From assembly GCF_000744225.1 (NCBI RefSeq), contig NZ_JQLN01000007.1, positions 620,001 through 684,000 of the forward strand: DNA of 64,000 nucleotides. Direction: 5' to 3'. A program made the position numbers and the translations under genes. Positions 17,336 to 25,490 of the stretch are shown here, piece after piece; position 1 is the first letter of the stretch, and each line of letters opens with the position of its first letter. The notes under the pieces were generated by a model that worked only from the letters and a program-made list of their open reading frames with translations, did not search any database and was not told where the DNA came from. The DNA comes from Kitasatospora mediocidica KCTC 9733. GTDB taxonomy: Bacteria > Actinomycetota > Actinomycetes > Streptomycetales > Streptomycetaceae.

Positions 17336-17379
17336 TTGACATCGGGAGCCGTCGACAGGAAGCTAAGCAAGCGCTTAGT
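17336..17379 (+). promoter_or_regulatory. Promoter and TetR operator of the kinase-dehydrogenase operon
   Basis: TTGACA at 17336-17341 is followed after 19 bases by AGCTAA (17361-17366) as a -10-like box. The -10 lies inside GCTAAGCAAGCGCTTAGT (17362-17379), whose core CTAAGC-4-GCTTAG is an inverted repeat. Exactly the same 18 bases, in reverse orientation, lie at 27079-27096 between the SDR operon and a tetR gene, at the same place relative to a TTGACA box. Binding would block the promoter. The operon start codon is 45 bases downstream. Confidence 0.8.
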
Positions 17380-17424
17380 CAGTCATTCGCTCAGCCAGTC
17401 ACCTCCCACCCTGCCGAGGACTCC

Positions 17425-18423
17425 ATGACGGACAATCCCCCCGGGCTCGACCTCCAGCGGCTCCAGGACCACCTGGGCACCGGACCGCTGCGGGCCGAGC
17501 TGATCGAGGGCGGCCGCTCCAACCTCACGTACCGGCTCACCGACGGCACCGAACGCTGGGTGCTGCGCCGGCCGCCGCTGGGACACGTGCTGGCCACCGC
17601 GCACGACATGGCACGCGAGTTCCGGGTGATCGGCGCGCTGCACGGCTCGGCCGTACCGGTACCGCGGGCCGTGCGGCTGACCACCGACCCCGGGGTGATC
17701 GGTGCGCCGTTCTACCTGATGGAGTTCGTGGCGGGCACCGCGCACCGCGACAGCGCGGAGCTGGCCGCGCTCGGCCCGGCCCGGGTGCGCGCGCTGGCCG
17801 ACCATCTGGTCGACACCCTGGTCGCGCTGCACGCGATCGACCCCGCAGACGTCGGTCTGGCCGACTTCGGGCGCCCGGACGGCTTCCTGGAGCGCCAGGT
17901 CCGACGCTGGGGGCAGCAGTTGGACGCCTCCCGCAGCCGCGAGGTGCCGGGCGTCGACGAGCTGCGCGGCCTGCTGGCCGGCGCGCTGCCCGCCTCCCCC
18001 GCCGCCACCCTGGTGCACGGCGACTACCGGCTCGACAACGTGCTGGTCGGACCGGACGACCGGATCACCGCCGTGCTGGACTGGGAGATGTCCACCCTCG
18101 GCGACCCGCTCACCGACCTCGGCCTGCTGGTGACGTACACCGAACTCGCCGACCGCTTCGCCGGCGTGCTGCCCGGCGTGGCGCTGGCCCCCGGGTTCCC
18201 GAACGGCGCGGAGCTGACCGCCCGGTACGCCCAGGGCTCCGGACGTGACGTCACGGCGGCGCCCTGGTACGTCGCCTTCGCCTCGTTCAAGCTCGCCGTG
18301 GTGCTGGAGGGCATCCACTACCGCTACGGCCAGGGCGGCACCGTCGGCTCCGGGTTCGACCGGGTCGGCGCGCTGGTACCGCTCTTCGTCGAGCACGGCC
18401 TGACCGCCCTGAAGGAGCGCTGA
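17425..18423 (+). CDS. APH-family phosphotransferase, LvaA/ACAD10-type kinase
   Basis: 332 residues from ATG 17425, preceded by GAGGA. The protein-kinase-like aminoglycoside phosphotransferase fold shows LIEGGRSNLTYRL (nucleotide loop), LVHGDYRLDNVLV (catalytic loop with HGDxxxxN) and VLDWEMSTLGDPLTDLG (metal-binding D). Antibiotic resistance is unlikely: relatives next to acyl-CoA dehydrogenases form the ACAD10/ACAD11 and LvaA group, which phosphorylate 4-hydroxyacyl-CoAs so that the paired dehydrogenase-like enzyme can move the hydroxyl group. It is the first gene of a four-gene operon, with one base between its stop and the next start, and it lies behind a TetR operator. Confidence 0.82.
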   Translation: MTDNPPGLDLQRLQDHLGTGPLRAELIEGGRSNLTYRLTDGTERWVLRRPPLGHVLATAHDMAREFRVIGALHGSAVPVPRAVRLTTDPGVIGAPFYLMEFVAGTAHRDSAELAALGPARVRALADHLVDTLVALHAIDPADVGLADFGRPDGFLERQVRRWGQQLDASRSREVPGVDELRGLLAGALPASPAATLVHGDYRLDNVLVGPDDRITAVLDWEMSTLGDPLTDLGLLVTYTELADRFAGVLPGVALAPGFPNGAELTARYAQGSGRDVTAAPWYVAFASFKLAVVLEGIHYRYGQGGTVGSGFDRVGALVPLFVEHGLTALKER

Positions 18424-18424
18424 C

Positions 18425-19642
18425 ATGGACTTCGGTTACGACGCCCGCACCGAGGAGCTGCTCGCGCGGCTCACCGCCTTCCTGGACGAGCACGTCTACC
18501 CGGCCGAGCCGGTGCTGACCGCCCAACTCGCCGACCCCGCACGGGACCGGTGGTCGATCCCGCCGGTGATCGGCGACCTCCAGCGGGAGGCGAAGCGGCG
18601 CGGGCTCTGGAACCTCTTCCTGCCCGGAGAGTTGGGGGCCGGACTGACCAACCTCCAGTACGCCCCGCTGGCCGAGCTGACCGGACGCAGCATCCAACTC
18701 GCCCCGGCCGCCCTCAACTGCGCCGCCCCCGACACCGGGAACATGGAGCTGCTCGCCCAGTTCGGCGACGAGGCGCAGCGCAAGCAGTGGCTGGAGCCGC
18801 TGCTGGCCGGCGAGATCCGCTCGGCCTTCGCGATGACCGAGCCGGAGGTGGCCTCCTCCGACGCCACCAACATCGAGACCCGGATCGAGCGCGACGGCCA
18901 GGACTACGTGGTCACCGGGCGCAAGTGGTACATCACCGGCGCGATGAACCCTGACTGCCGGATCTTCATCGTGATGGGCAAGACCGACCCGGCCGCCGAC
19001 CCGCGCCGCCAGCAGTCGATGATCCTGGTGCCGCGCGACACGCCCGGGGTCACCGTGCGGCGCGGCATGACGGTCTTCGGCTACGACGACCGCGACCACG
19101 GCGGGCACGCGGAGGTGGTCTTCGACGGCGCCCGGGTGCCGGCCGGGAACCTGATCGGCGAGGCCGGGTCCGGCTTCGCGATCGCGCAGGCGCGGCTGGG
19201 GCCGGGGCGGATCCACCACTGCATGCGGGCGATCGGGATCGCCGAGCGGGCGCTGGAACTGATGTGCCGACGGGTCGGCGCGCGGGTGGCCTTCGGACGT
19301 CCGCTGGCCGCGCAGGGGGTGATCCAGGACTGGATCGCCGAGTCCCGGGTACGGATCGAGCAGGCCAGGCTGCTGGTGCTGAAGACCGCCTGGCTGATGG
19401 ACACCGTCGGCAACCGGGGCGCGCACACCGAGATCCAGGCGATCAAGATCATCGTGCCGCAGACGGTCGAGTGGATCCTCGACAAGGCCGTCCAGGCGCA
19501 CGGCGCGGCGGGCGTCAGCCAGGACACCCCGCTCGCCCACCTGTGGGCCGGCAACCGCACGCTGCGGCTGGCCGACGGCCCGGACGAGGTCCACCGCCGT
19601 TCGCTGGCACGCCGCGAACTGAAGAAGTACCAGGAGGCCTGA
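18425..19642 (+). CDS. Acyl-CoA dehydrogenase, ACAD11/LvaC-like
   Basis: 405 residues. An FAD acyl-CoA dehydrogenase with AFAMTEPEVASSDATNIE (flavin and substrate contacts), KWYITGAMNP, and the C-terminal QAHGAAGVSQDTPLAHLW and DGPDEVH. The segment LNCAAPDTGNMELL is characteristic of the ACAD10/11 branch rather than of classic short-chain dehydrogenases. Together with the kinase immediately upstream (one base apart, GGAG in between) this matches the two-enzyme module that turns 4-hydroxyacyl-CoA into 3-hydroxyacyl-CoA through a 4-phospho intermediate. Whether it does that or a simple dehydrogenation is an inference from pairing and sequence type. Confidence 0.85.
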   Translation: MDFGYDARTEELLARLTAFLDEHVYPAEPVLTAQLADPARDRWSIPPVIGDLQREAKRRGLWNLFLPGELGAGLTNLQYAPLAELTGRSIQLAPAALNCAAPDTGNMELLAQFGDEAQRKQWLEPLLAGEIRSAFAMTEPEVASSDATNIETRIERDGQDYVVTGRKWYITGAMNPDCRIFIVMGKTDPAADPRRQQSMILVPRDTPGVTVRRGMTVFGYDDRDHGGHAEVVFDGARVPAGNLIGEAGSGFAIAQARLGPGRIHHCMRAIGIAERALELMCRRVGARVAFGRPLAAQGVIQDWIAESRVRIEQARLLVLKTAWLMDTVGNRGAHTEIQAIKIIVPQTVEWILDKAVQAHGAAGVSQDTPLAHLWAGNRTLRLADGPDEVHRRSLARRELKKYQEA

Positions 19643-19644
19643 TC

Positions 19645-20835
19645 GTGACCACTGCTTCCGTCGAAGAGCTCCGCTCCCGAACGAGAGCACTGCTCTCGGA
19701 GTTCGATCCCGCCGACACCGAGCCGCTCGACTTCCTGCGCGCCCGCTTCGACGCCGGCCTCGCCTGGGTGCACTTCCCGGTCGGGCTCGGCGGCCTCGAC
19801 GCCCCGCGCGCGCTGCAAGCCGTGGTGGACGCCGAACTCGCGGCGGCCGGCGCGCCCGACAACGACCCGCGCCGGATCGGCATCGGCCTCGGCATGGCCG
19901 CGCCGACCATCCTGCGCTACGGCACCGACGAGCAGCGCTCCCGCCTGCTGCGGCCGCTCTGGACCGGCGAGGAGGTCTGGTGCCAGCTCTTCAGCGAGCC
20001 CGGCGCCGGCTCCGACCTGGCCGCCCTCGCCACCCGCGCGACCCTCGGCGCGGACGGCGTCTGGACGGTGGACGGCCAGAAGGTGTGGACCTCCAGCGCC
20101 CACACCGCCCGCTGGGCCATCCTGATCGCCCGCACCGACCCGGCGCTGCCCAAGCACAAGGGCATCACCTACTTCGTCTGCGACATGACCGACCCGGGCG
20201 TGGAGGTCCGCCCGCTGCGCCAGATCACCGGCGAGGCCGAGTTCAACGAGGTCTTCCTGACCGGCGTCCGGATCCCCGACACCGACCGCCTCGGCGCCGT
20301 CGGCGAGGGCTGGCAGGTCGCTCAGACCACCCTGAACAACGAGCGCGTCTCCATCGGCGGCCAGCGCACCCCGCGCGAGGGCGGCCTGGTCGGCATCGTC
20401 GCCGGGACCTGGCGCGCCCGCCCCGAGCTGCGCACCCCCGAACTGCAGCAGCGGCTGCTCAAGCACTGGGTGGACGCCGAGGTGCTGCGGCTCACCGGCG
20501 AACGGCTGCGCCAGCAGCTGACGGTCGGCCAGCCGGGCCCGGAGGGCGCCGGCACCAAGCTCGGATTCGCGCGCCTCGCCCAGGAGTTGACCGGCTTCGA
20601 GGTCGAGTTGCTGGCCGAGGAGGGCTTGGGCTACGACGACTGGACCATGGTCCGCCCCGAACTGGTCGACTTCAACGGCCGCGAGGCCGGCTACCGCTAC
20701 CTGCGGGCCAAGGGCAACTCCATCGAGGGCGGCACCTCGGAGATCCTGCGCAACATCATCGCCGAACGCGTCCTGGGCCTCCCGCCGGAGCCGCGCACCG
20801 ACAAGGACGTGCCGTGGAAGGACCTCGCCCGATGA
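19645..20835 (+). CDS. Acyl-CoA dehydrogenase (large partner of a heteromeric pair)
   Basis: 396 residues from GTG 19645, preceded by AGGAGG and two bases past the previous stop. The acyl-CoA dehydrogenase fold is clear: WCQLFSEPGAGSDLAAL, KVWTSSAHTARWAILIAR, then a C-terminal NSIEGGTSEILRNIIAERVLGL. It resembles the FadE-type proteins that work as alpha2beta2 heterotetramers in sterol side-chain and branched-acid catabolism. Its stop overlaps the start of the next, shorter dehydrogenase (ATGA), which is how such pairs are usually arranged. Confidence 0.87.
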   Translation: MTTASVEELRSRTRALLSEFDPADTEPLDFLRARFDAGLAWVHFPVGLGGLDAPRALQAVVDAELAAAGAPDNDPRRIGIGLGMAAPTILRYGTDEQRSRLLRPLWTGEEVWCQLFSEPGAGSDLAALATRATLGADGVWTVDGQKVWTSSAHTARWAILIARTDPALPKHKGITYFVCDMTDPGVEVRPLRQITGEAEFNEVFLTGVRIPDTDRLGAVGEGWQVAQTTLNNERVSIGGQRTPREGGLVGIVAGTWRARPELRTPELQQRLLKHWVDAEVLRLTGERLRQQLTVGQPGPEGAGTKLGFARLAQELTGFEVELLAEEGLGYDDWTMVRPELVDFNGREAGYRYLRAKGNSIEGGTSEILRNIIAERVLGLPPEPRTDKDVPWKDLAR

Positions 20836-21926
20836 ACCTGCTCTACACGGAGATCGAGGAGGAGTTGCGCGCCAGCGTGCGCGACCTGCTCGCCGACCAC
20901 AGCCCGGTGTCCGCCGTACTGGCCCGGATCGAGGGCCCGGGTGCCTACGACCCGGCGCTCTGGCGGCAGTTGGCGGCCGAGCTCGGCGCGGCCGGGCTCC
21001 AGGTGCCGGAGCGGTACGCCGGGGCCGGCGCCTCGCTGCGCGAAACCGCGGTGGTGATGGAGGAGTTGGGGCGGGCGGTGGCGCCGGTCCCGTTCCTGGG
21101 CAGCGCGGTGCTGGCCACCACGGCCCTGCTCGCCGCGCAGGACAGCGCGCCGGACGACGTACTGGGCAACGCGCTGGGCGCACTGGCGGACGGCTCGCGG
21201 ACCGGCACCCTGGCCGTCCCGCTCTCCAGCGCCCCGGGCCGCCCGTTCACCCCGACGGTGACGCTCCACCCGGACGGGACGCTCAGCGGGCGGGTGACCT
21301 CGGTGGCCGACGCGCTCGGCGCCGACCTGCTGGTGGTGCCCGGCCCCGACTGCTCGCTCCACCTGGTCGAGACCGGCTTCACCGCCACCCCGCGCACCTC
21401 CCTGGACCTGACCCGCCCACTGGCCGACCTCACCTTCGACCGCACCCCGGCCCGGCTGCTCACCGCCGACCCCGCCGCCCTGCAGCGGGCCCTGCTGACC
21501 GGCGCCGGCCTGCTCGCCTCCGAGCAGCTCGGCATCGCCGAGTGGTGCCTGGCCGCCACGGTCGGATACCTGCGCGAGCGGCGGCAGTTCAACCGTCCGC
21601 TCGGCTCGTTCCAGGCCCTGAAGCACCGGCTGGCCGACCTCTGGCTCGACGTGGTCGGCGCCCGGGCCGCCGCGCGGGCCGCCGCCGACGCGCTCGCCAC
21701 CGAGGCCGCGGACGCGGCCGTCGCCGTGGCGGTGGCCGCCTCGCACTGCGGCACGGTGGCGGTGCGGGCCGCCGAGGAGTGCGTCCAGCTGCACGGCGGC
21801 ATCGGGATGACCTGGGAGCACCCCGCCCACCTCTACCTCAAGCGCGCCAAGGCCGACCACCTGGCCCTCGGCACCCCGGCCCACCACCGCGCGGTCCTGG
21901 CCGGCCTGGTGGACCTCCCGGCCTGA
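20832..21926 (+). CDS. Acyl-CoA dehydrogenase family protein (small partner)
   Basis: 364 residues, starting in a four-base ATGA overlap with the preceding gene. The N-terminal helical domain is ordinary (RDLLADHSPVSAVL, LGAAGLQVPERYAGAGASL), the middle domain is reduced, and the C-terminus has CVQLHGGIGMTWEHPAHLYL. Short, diverged partners of this kind lack parts of the active site and act as the second subunit of heteromeric dehydrogenases. I expect it to form one enzyme with the product of the preceding gene. A bidirectional hairpin follows, closing the operon; there is no CoA ligase, hydratase or thiolase in it. Confidence 0.85.
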   Translation: MNLLYTEIEEELRASVRDLLADHSPVSAVLARIEGPGAYDPALWRQLAAELGAAGLQVPERYAGAGASLRETAVVMEELGRAVAPVPFLGSAVLATTALLAAQDSAPDDVLGNALGALADGSRTGTLAVPLSSAPGRPFTPTVTLHPDGTLSGRVTSVADALGADLLVVPGPDCSLHLVETGFTATPRTSLDLTRPLADLTFDRTPARLLTADPAALQRALLTGAGLLASEQLGIAEWCLAATVGYLRERRQFNRPLGSFQALKHRLADLWLDVVGARAAARAAADALATEAADAAVAVAVAASHCGTVAVRAAEECVQLHGGIGMTWEHPAHLYLKRAKADHLALGTPAHHRAVLAGLVDLPA

Positions 21927-21940
21927 CCCGCCACCCGAGA

Positions 21941-21978
21941 GAGCGGAGCCGCCACCCCACGGGGTGACGGCTCCGCTC
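21941..21978. terminator. Bidirectional terminator between the dehydrogenase operon and the M6 protease
   Basis: An 18-bp inverted repeat with a single mismatch (arms 21941-21958 and 21961-21978, cores GAGCGGAGCCG and CGGCTCCGCTC) lies between two convergent genes. Confidence 0.8.
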
Positions 21979-21999
21979 AGTCGATCACGTACCGGTCCG

Positions 22000-24387
22000 T
22001 CAGGAGGCCGGACTCACCCGGATCGTGGTCAGCCTGCCGTCCTGGGCCTCGCGGACGACCTGGATCCTGGTGTTGGTGTCCGGCACCGCCACCGTCAACT
22101 GCGGGGTGGCCGGGTCGGCGTAGACACCGGTGTGGTCGTTGAAGACCGGCACGGCCGGCTCAACGCCGATCTTCACCGGGACGCCCGCCTTGTGCAGGGT
22201 GAAGGACGTCGTCGGCTTGAGCGAGAAGGGCGCGTCGAAGGTCTGCGCCCGGGCGTTGACCAGGGTGCCGTCGGCGTAGCGGATCGGCGTCGGGTGTGCG
22301 TCGATCGGCAGGATCAGTCCGCCGCCGGGGTGGTCGACCACGTTGTTGTCGCTGTAGTCGGTGTCCCAGAGCCAGATCAACACGCCCTGCTGGTAGGGGT
22401 AGAAGTCCACCACGTCGGCCTTGCCGGCCACGCCGGTGTAACCGAAGTTGTACGGACCGGTCCTCAGGAACGCGCCGTAACCGGTGTAGCGACGGTTCTC
22501 CACCAGGTAGGCGCGCGGATGCTCCTTGACGGCGTCCTTGCCGGTGACGATCGAGAAGCCGGTCGCCGTCCAGCCCTGGTTACCCTGCTCCGCACCGTCG
22601 GCGAACAGCTGGGTGCCGCCGCTGGTGATCTTCACGGCATCGACCGTGACGCCCTTGCCGTGCGTGTTGCTGTCCGAGGTGACGTGGAAGCGCAGCTGGA
22701 ACTTCTGGCCGGCGTACCCGTCCAGCGGGATGTGCAGTTGCGTCCAAGCCCCTGAAGTGCCGGTCAGTGCGGGAGTGTTGGCGGTCGAGTTGCCGATCGG
22801 CTGCCCGTTGACGGTACCGCCGAGCGCCTTCCAGGTGGCGCCGCCGTCGGTGGAGGCTTCGACCGAGAAGAAGTCGTAGCCCTTCTCGACGTCGTACCAG
22901 GCCGCCGCGTCCAGGGCGGCGGGTGCGCTCTGTCCGGTCAGATCGACGGTCCGGGAGAGCGAGTTGTCCATGTTGTCACCGGTGTCGCTCCACCACTGGG
23001 CGCCGCCCTCGTAGGGGTCGGTCAGCTCGGTGGTGGTGTGGCCCGGTGGCAGGTGGACCAGGACCGCCTGCGCCTGGTCGGTGTTGTAACTGCTCACCCC
23101 CAGTGTGTGGGAGGAGGTGGTGGCGGCCTGCGCTTCGTCGTAGTTCAGCCAGCCGAACTGCAGCTTGCTCCACGCGTCCAGGTCGCCCGGATAGGCGCCG
23201 GTGGTGTTCTTTCCATCGCCCAGATAGGAGGCGGAGGACATCAGCGACCAGAAGTTCACACTGTTGTCGCCGCCCTTGGGGCTTGTGCTGTACAGGTCGG
23301 GCAGACCGAGGTTGTGGCCGTACTCGTGCGAGAAGAGGCCGACGCCGCTGTTCTCGCCACCCTGCACGTAGTCGTAGACGTAGTAGCCGGAATCTCCGAC
23401 GGGCGCGCCGCCGATCTTGTCGCCGACCGGTCCGACCGTACCCGTCGGGTCCGGGAAGTCCCAACTGCGGTGCGCCCAGAGGGCGTCACTCCCCTGGGCG
23501 CCGCCGCCCCAGGTCTCGTCCACGCCCGCGTGCACCACCACGACGTTGTCGAGGTAGCCGTCGGGCTGGTCGAAGTTGCCGTCCTTGTTGTGGTCGTAGC
23601 GATCGTAGACGTCGTACTGCGCGAGTTGCGCCTTGATGTCGGCGGGCGTGCGGCCCTTGGCGATCTCACCGTCGTACCAGGCCTTCACCGCGTCGCGGAT
23701 GAACTCCTGCGCCTCGGTCCAGGCGCCGGGGCCGTCCGGTCCCTTGTTGCTGCCGTAACGCGCCTCGTTGTACGGGACGGTGACCCAGTCGCTGACGGTG
23801 CCCTGGATGTCGTAGCGGCCCGAGGACTGGGTGCGGTAGTAGTTACGGATCGAGTCCGCGCCCGGCGTCGCGTCGAAGAACATCTTCTGGTAGTAGTCGC
23901 GGCTGAAGTCGCCGTTCCACAGCGTATGGGTGTCGCCCTTGCCGGGCTGGGGAATCTGGTTGTGCTGCGGACCCGGGGTGCCGCCGTACTCGACCTGGCC
24001 GTTGTAGAGCGTGGTGTTGTCGACCTGGTCCCCGAACTGGGCCAGGATGACGAAGACCTTGTCCGTCCGCTGCTGGGCGAGTTGCACGTAGTCGTTGCCG
24101 ACCTTGACCTTGGCGGGCGCGCGGCCGTCCGATGTCCGGGCGATGGCGCCCTGGTTGAGCTGCGCCAGCGCCTGCGAGCGCAGCGCCTGGCGCTGGCGCT
24201 CCTGTGGGGAGAGCGGCTGCGCGGGACCTTCCTGCCCCTGCACGCCGTCACCGGCGTCGGCGCCGGGGCTGAGGCTGATCCGGGGCGCCGAGTTCGGGGC
24301 GGCCTGGACGGCCGGTGCCGCGAACAGGGTGGCCGCTATCGCACTGGTGGTGAGTGCGGCGGCGAGGGCTGCACGTAATCTGCGCAA
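22000..24387 (-). CDS. Secreted M6-family metalloprotease (immune inhibitor A type)
   Basis: 795 residues. A Sec signal with positive start (MRRLRAALAAALTTSAIAAT, cleavage after VQAA near residue 30) is followed by a propeptide and an M6 catalytic domain in which HEYGHNLGLPD (residues 354-364) is the HExxH zinc site with its downstream Asp. An EF-hand-like loop (YDHNKDGNFDQPDGYLD) comes earlier. The C-terminal 300 residues are beta-rich and resemble the galactose-binding and appended domains of immune inhibitor A proteases. It degrades extracellular protein. The gene stands alone, facing the dehydrogenase operon, and probably has nothing to do with the flanking catabolic operons. Confidence 0.9.
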   Translation of the reverse strand: MRRLRAALAAALTTSAIAATLFAAPAVQAAPNSAPRISLSPGADAGDGVQGQEGPAQPLSPQERQRQALRSQALAQLNQGAIARTSDGRAPAKVKVGNDYVQLAQQRTDKVFVILAQFGDQVDNTTLYNGQVEYGGTPGPQHNQIPQPGKGDTHTLWNGDFSRDYYQKMFFDATPGADSIRNYYRTQSSGRYDIQGTVSDWVTVPYNEARYGSNKGPDGPGAWTEAQEFIRDAVKAWYDGEIAKGRTPADIKAQLAQYDVYDRYDHNKDGNFDQPDGYLDNVVVVHAGVDETWGGGAQGSDALWAHRSWDFPDPTGTVGPVGDKIGGAPVGDSGYYVYDYVQGGENSGVGLFSHEYGHNLGLPDLYSTSPKGGDNSVNFWSLMSSASYLGDGKNTTGAYPGDLDAWSKLQFGWLNYDEAQAATTSSHTLGVSSYNTDQAQAVLVHLPPGHTTTELTDPYEGGAQWWSDTGDNMDNSLSRTVDLTGQSAPAALDAAAWYDVEKGYDFFSVEASTDGGATWKALGGTVNGQPIGNSTANTPALTGTSGAWTQLHIPLDGYAGQKFQLRFHVTSDSNTHGKGVTVDAVKITSGGTQLFADGAEQGNQGWTATGFSIVTGKDAVKEHPRAYLVENRRYTGYGAFLRTGPYNFGYTGVAGKADVVDFYPYQQGVLIWLWDTDYSDNNVVDHPGGGLILPIDAHPTPIRYADGTLVNARAQTFDAPFSLKPTTSFTLHKAGVPVKIGVEPAVPVFNDHTGVYADPATPQLTVAVPDTNTRIQVVREAQDGRLTTIRVSPAS

Positions 24388-24437
24388 CTGACCGGTCCTT
24401 TCGGGACGGGGTGGTCGGTGGGCGCAGGTAATATTTC

Positions 24438-24457
24438 ACATGTCACCGGTGATGTGT
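24438..24457 (-). promoter_or_regulatory. Imperfect palindrome upstream of the M6 protease
   Basis: ACATGTCACCGGTGATGTGT is an inverted repeat matching at 8 of 10 positions per arm, centred about 60 bases before the start codon and next to the AT-rich block AATATT that could be a -10 region. It is a candidate operator for regulated protease expression. Confidence 0.45.
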
Positions 24458-24476
24458 AAGAGGTAAGGACAAGGAA

Positions 24477-24504
24477 AAGGGGCCACCAAGAACGGTGACC
24501 CCTT
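24477..24504 (-). terminator. Terminator after the MDR oxidoreductase gene
   Basis: On the minus strand AAGGGGTCACC pairs with GGTGGCCCCTT (one G-U) around a six-base loop and is followed by TTCCTTG. It lies 30 bases past the stop of the gene ending at 24534. Confidence 0.75.
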
Positions 24505-24533
24505 CGACCTGCTGTCACGCCGTCGGACCGGAC

Positions 24534-25490
24534 TCAGGTCAGGATCACCACACGGCCGGTCGTGCTGCCCTCGGCGACCCGCTGGACGCCGTCCGCCGCC
24601 TGATGGAACGGCAGCCGCTCGCTCACCAGCGGGCGCACCACGCCCTGGTCAGCGAGCTTGCCGAGTTCCTCGTGGACGGCGCGCACCGCCTGCGGGTCCT
24701 TGCTCGCGTAGAGGCCCCAATGCAGGCCCAGAACCGAGTAGTTCTTCACCAATGCGTGGCCCAGCGAGGGCGCCGGGATGGTGCCGCTGGCGAAGCCGAT
24801 GACCACGATCCGGCCCTCGAAGGCGACGCAGCGGGTCGATCCGGCGTAGGCGTCGCCGCCCACCGGGTCGAAGACCACGTCCGCGCCGCGCCCGCCGGTG
24901 GCCTGCTTGACCGCCGCGACGAAGTCCTCGCTCTTCCGGTCGATCACCAGGTCGGCGCCCAACTCCCGGGCCACCGCCGCCTTCTCGGCGCCGCCGACCA
25001 CGCCGATCACCGTCGCACCGGCCGCCTTGCCCAGCTGGACGGCGGCGCTGCCGACGCCGCCGGCCGCCGCGTGCACCAGCAGGGTCTCCCCCGGGCGCAG
25101 CGCGGCGCGCCGGTGCAGGGCGAACCAGGCGGTCTGGTAGCCGATGTGCAGCGCGGCCGCCTCGGCGTCGTCCAGTGCCGGCGGAGCCGCGAAGACCGAC
25201 CCGGCGTCCAGCAGGGCGTACTCGGCGAAGGCGCCGCCGGGCAGCACCGGATTGCCGATCACCCGTTCCCCATCAGGGAGTTCACCGCAGAGCTCGACAC
25301 CGGGGATGAACGGCAGCGGCGGCTTGATCTGGTACATCCCCAGGCACATCAGCGCGTCCGGGAAGTTCACCGCCGCCGCCCGGACCTTCACCAGCAGCTG
25401 TCCCGGCCCGGGCACCGGCTGCGGGACGTCCTCGACCAGCCGCATGACGTCCCGCGGCATCCCCAACTCGCCCACCTGCCAGGCCTTCAC
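24534..25490 (-). CDS. Zinc-free MDR oxidoreductase (quinone/enoyl reductase type)
   Basis: 318 residues. Medium-chain dehydrogenase/reductase with an N-terminal GroES-like domain (FPDALMCLGMYQIKPPLPFI) and a Rossmann domain whose LVHAAAGGVGSAAVQLGK motif binds NADPH; the zinc ligands of alcohol dehydrogenases are absent. Relatives reduce quinones or enoyl-CoA and unsaturated carbonyl groups. It is the last gene of a three-gene operon with two SDRs: its start overlaps the SDR stop by four bases. The operon carries the TetR operator shared with the acyl-CoA dehydrogenase operon 7 kb away, so a step in acyl-CoA breakdown is likely. Confidence 0.85.
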   Translation of the reverse strand: MKAWQVGELGMPRDVMRLVEDVPQPVPGPGQLLVKVRAAAVNFPDALMCLGMYQIKPPLPFIPGVELCGELPDGERVIGNPVLPGGAFAEYALLDAGSVFAAPPALDDAEAAALHIGYQTAWFALHRRAALRPGETLLVHAAAGGVGSAAVQLGKAAGATVIGVVGGAEKAAVARELGADLVIDRKSEDFVAAVKQATGGRGADVVFDPVGGDAYAGSTRCVAFEGRIVVIGFASGTIPAPSLGHALVKNYSVLGLHWGLYASKDPQAVRAVHEELGKLADQGVVRPLVSERLPFHQAADGVQRVAEGSTTGRVVILT

